Source: Winogradskyella forsetii (GTDB lineage: Bacteria; Bacteroidota; Bacteroidia; Flavobacteriales; Flavobacteriaceae). From it: a stretch of 64,000 nucleotides of DNA. The stretch is taken from NCBI RefSeq assembly GCF_013394595.1, contig NZ_CP053348.1, positions 2,816,001 to 2,880,000 of the forward strand. Direction: 5' to 3'. The notes beneath the pieces are model-generated. The model did not search any database, was not told the DNA's origin, and saw only the letters and a program-made list of their open reading frames with translations. This document shows positions 61,797 to 64,000 of the stretch, piece after piece (position 1 is the first letter of the stretch; every line of letters begins with the position of its first letter). Made by a program: the position numbers and the translations under genes.

Positions 61797-61868
61797 TTCA
61801 TTTTGTATTGATACATTTAGCATTCTAAGTGACTATTTGCAAATTATAACACTTTAACAATCCTTCTT

Positions 61869-61902
61869 AAGACCTCAAAGTTTCTGAAACTTGTGAGGTC
61901 TT
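61869..61902 (+). terminator. Terminator-like palindrome after purA
   Basis: GACCTCAAAGTTT / AAACTTGTGAGGTC around a 3-base loop. Related in sequence to the hairpin at 41218. Confidence 0.65.
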
Positions 61903-61977
61903 ACTAAATTACTCTGTTAAAAAAAACGTTAACACATACTAAAGCAAATCTAATAAGTGTTATTTTGTGAAAAATAT

Positions 61978-63795
61978 ATGTCTTTGAAACATTTTAAGAA
62001 TTTATTAGTTCTCTTTTGCTTTTCGATTGTATTTTTTAGCAATGCTCAAGAAAAACAAACCATAACCGTCAAATACTCTGGGAACACGTCAACAGATCCA
62101 AACGTAAAAGATGGTGCTTTGGTGTTTCTTAGAGATAAATCCAAACAAGTCCATTTTATTCACAAAGGCGCTGATTTGTTTTGCGACAAAGCCGTTTACT
62201 ACGAAGATCAAGATTTTATTGAAGCCTATAGTAACGTGAATATGAAGCAAGGCGATACCATAAATATGGTGGCCAAATATTTAGAATATAGCGGAAAAAC
62301 ACAATTGTCTATTGCCAGAGGCGATGTGGTTTTAACCGAACCGCAATCAACTTTAAAAACAGACACCTTATATTTTGACAGAGTAAAGCAACAAGCCTAT
62401 TACAAGTCTAAAGGCACGGTAGTTAGGGATTCTTCAGGGACTATTACAAGTCAAATTGGTCGCTACTATACCAATACGAGCAAGTACCAATTTATAAAAG
62501 ATGTGGTCCTTGTAAATCCAGATTACACATTAAACACTGAACGCCTTGATTTCTTTACTGAAAATGGACATGCCTACCTTTTTGGGCCTTCAACCATCAC
62601 TGGAGAAACCAGTAAAATTTATTGTGAACGCGGTTTTTACGACACCAATAATGATATTGGTAATTTTCAGCGCAATGCAAAAATCGATTATGATAACCGA
62701 ACCGTTGAAGGCGACAGTTTATTTTTTGATCACAACAAAAATTTTGCCTCTGCCACCAATAATATTACCGTTACAGATACTTTAAATAATAGCATTGTAA
62801 AAGGACATTATGCCGAAGTCTGGCGCGCCAAAGATTCCATGTATATTACCAAACGCGCCTTGGCTATAACGGTTCAAGAAAAAGATTCAGTGTATATGCA
62901 TGCCGATACATTGATGGTTACTGGCAAACCTGAACACCGTATTACTCGGGCTTATTATAATGCCAGATTGTACAAAAGTGATTTAGCCGGGAAATCAGAT
63001 TCCATTCACGTAGATCATAAAAACGGACTGACCCAAATGCTAAATCTCAGTAGATTTAGTTCTGATGATGCCTTTGCCATAAAACGAAAACCAGCACTTT
63101 GGAATATAGGGAACCAAATGACAGGCGACACTATCCATTTAATTTCCAATGTAAAAACCGAACAACTCGATTCCTTAAAGGTATTTGACAATGCCTTTTT
63201 AGTCAGTAAAGATACCTTGAGCGAAGATGGTTTCAACCAAATAAAAGGGCAACGCTTAATTGGATTGTTCAGGGATAATGAACTTTACAATGTGGATGTG
63301 ATCAAAAATGCGGAAACCATTCGTTATTTGAGAAATGATGAGAATGAATTGATCGGCATTCAAAAGTCGAAATCTGGCAGTATCAATGTCAAAATTATTG
63401 ACCAAATTGTTGACGAAGTTAGATTCATTAACCAAATTGATGGTAATATTTTTCCTGAAGATGAATTCCCCAATAGTGCAAAACGATTCAGAGGTTTCGA
63501 TTGGCGCGGCGAAGAACGGCCAATGTCTGTTGAGGATTTATTTAAAGACGATCCGCCTTTAGATTTACCAATAATAAAAGGTTTGGACGATTACGTTCCA
63601 CCTGAAGCTTTTATTGATGATGATGTTACAGAACGCGTTGAAGAAGCAGGAAAGGCATCACCAAATGCACCAAATAAAGCGGCGCGTAATTTGCCAAAAA
63701 AGCCATCTGTTGCACCTTTAAATTCTACGCTTAAAAAGGTAGAACCTATGAAAGCAAAACCTTTAAAACAAAAAATTGAAAAAGAACAAGATTAA
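61978..63795 (+). CDS. OstA-like LPS-transport protein
   Basis: The 605-residue protein begins at ATG 61978, giving the signal peptide MSLKHFKNLLVLFCFSIVFF; a GTG seven codons earlier is not needed. Residues about 30-260 and 260-450 contain the repeated OstA/LptA beta-jellyroll strands (GADLFCDKAVYYEDQDFIEAYSNV; LNTERLDFFTENGHAYLFGP), followed by a Pro/Lys-rich C-terminal tail. Bacteroidota OstA-like proteins are thought to act like LptA, carrying LPS across the periplasm. Directly followed by an aminotransferase gene. Confidence 0.8.
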   Translation: MSLKHFKNLLVLFCFSIVFFSNAQEKQTITVKYSGNTSTDPNVKDGALVFLRDKSKQVHFIHKGADLFCDKAVYYEDQDFIEAYSNVNMKQGDTINMVAKYLEYSGKTQLSIARGDVVLTEPQSTLKTDTLYFDRVKQQAYYKSKGTVVRDSSGTITSQIGRYYTNTSKYQFIKDVVLVNPDYTLNTERLDFFTENGHAYLFGPSTITGETSKIYCERGFYDTNNDIGNFQRNAKIDYDNRTVEGDSLFFDHNKNFASATNNITVTDTLNNSIVKGHYAEVWRAKDSMYITKRALAITVQEKDSVYMHADTLMVTGKPEHRITRAYYNARLYKSDLAGKSDSIHVDHKNGLTQMLNLSRFSSDDAFAIKRKPALWNIGNQMTGDTIHLISNVKTEQLDSLKVFDNAFLVSKDTLSEDGFNQIKGQRLIGLFRDNELYNVDVIKNAETIRYLRNDENELIGIQKSKSGSINVKIIDQIVDEVRFINQIDGNIFPEDEFPNSAKRFRGFDWRGEERPMSVEDLFKDDPPLDLPIIKGLDDYVPPEAFIDDDVTERVEEAGKASPNAPNKAARNLPKKPSVAPLNSTLKKVEPMKAKPLKQKIEKEQD

Positions 63796-64000
63796 TTGAA
63801 ATCAGACTTTTTTAAATATCAAGCCCAAACCACGCCTCATCCTTTAGCGATGGAAATTAGCCATGCCAAAGGTTCTTATATTTATGACACGAACGGCAAA
63901 GCTTATCTCGATTTTGTTGCAGGTGTTTCTGCATGTAGCTTAGGACATTCACATCCAAAAGTGGTCGATGCCGTAAAAAAACAATTAGATAAATATTTAC
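63796..64000 (+). CDS. Class III aminotransferase, N-terminal fragment
   Basis: Starting at the TTG immediately after the OstA-like stop codon, 68 codons run off the window. The peptide KSDFFKYQAQTTPHPLAMEI then GSYIYDTNGKAYLDFVAGVS ACSLGHSHPKVVDAV is the N-terminus of PLP-dependent class III aminotransferases (ornithine/acetylornithine type; the GHSHPKV motif is characteristic). The PLP lysine lies beyond the edge. Zero-base spacing suggests translational coupling to the OstA-like gene. Confidence 0.85.
   Translation, partial: MKSDFFKYQAQTTPHPLAMEISHAKGSYIYDTNGKAYLDFVAGVSACSLGHSHPKVVDAVKKQLDKYL

Overview
The window is AT-rich chromosomal DNA of a Bacteroidota bacterium, almost certainly a Flavobacteriaceae. 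The evidence is type IX secretion C-terminal sorting domains, a GldI gliding lipoprotein, an OstA-like protein, DUF4199, DUF3810 and DUF4268 proteins, a Bacteroidota-type GlmU-like enzyme, almost no Shine-Dalgarno sequences, and promoters of the TTG - about 19-20 bp - TAnnTTTG type. Both ends cut genes: the first codons of mtaB on the minus strand at the left, and the start of a class III aminotransferase at the right.

Layout. 1-9.7 kb: peptide-binding lipoprotein, a GlmU-like/PD40 pair, rpmE2, then DUF4199, a polyprenyl-linked glycosyltransferase, a phosphosugar mutase and an MsbA-like ABC exporter. 10-16.2 kb: an ECF sigma factor with a membrane anti-sigma-like partner and a periplasmic Spy-like protein, an FAH-family hydrolase, uvrA, and two tiny membrane proteins found outside annotated-length ORFs. 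16.3-28.5 kb: LOG-family protein, a secreted nuclease-like protein coupled to an M1-like membrane protein without HExxH, a fused branched-chain 2-oxoacid dehydrogenase E1, an RlmL-like methyltransferase (with a relic second copy of its 3' end 750 bp away), and a ZIP transporter.

29.87-37.54 kb is the remarkable part: an integron-type gene-cassette array without an integrase in the window. Seven cassettes, all on the plus strand, are separated by six attC-like sites of about 130-165 bp. Each cassette begins with TT plus a few bases that are the reverse complement of the bases just before the attC at its own far end, exactly what is expected if each had been a circular cassette cut at G^TT. The stem (L box) shows compensatory changes. 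Cassette contents are accessory: a HAD phosphatase split by a 1252-bp IS3 element (4-bp target duplication ACAT; removal restores the reading frame), membrane and hypothetical proteins, a SUKH-like protein, an antitoxin/PIN-toxin pair with its own operator, a secreted esterase and a lipoprotein. An 18-bp palindrome (TCCCGATAGCTATCGGGA) has invaded two attC loops, the flanking noncoding DNA and, in frame, the neighbouring DUF4268 gene.

37.6-64 kb returns to core genome: ndk, nrnA, gldI with a cyclophilin-FKBP fusion, pepD, an FKBP lipoprotein, DUF3810; three tandem minus-strand T9SS-secreted surface proteins (two sharing a 495-bp block with one mismatch); TrmH-family methyltransferase, a Ste24-like M48 protease, a SET-domain protein, a VOC protein, rel/spoT, a Fur-family regulator, purA and an OstA-like LPS-transport protein. 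Dispersed imperfect palindromes sit between several of these genes.
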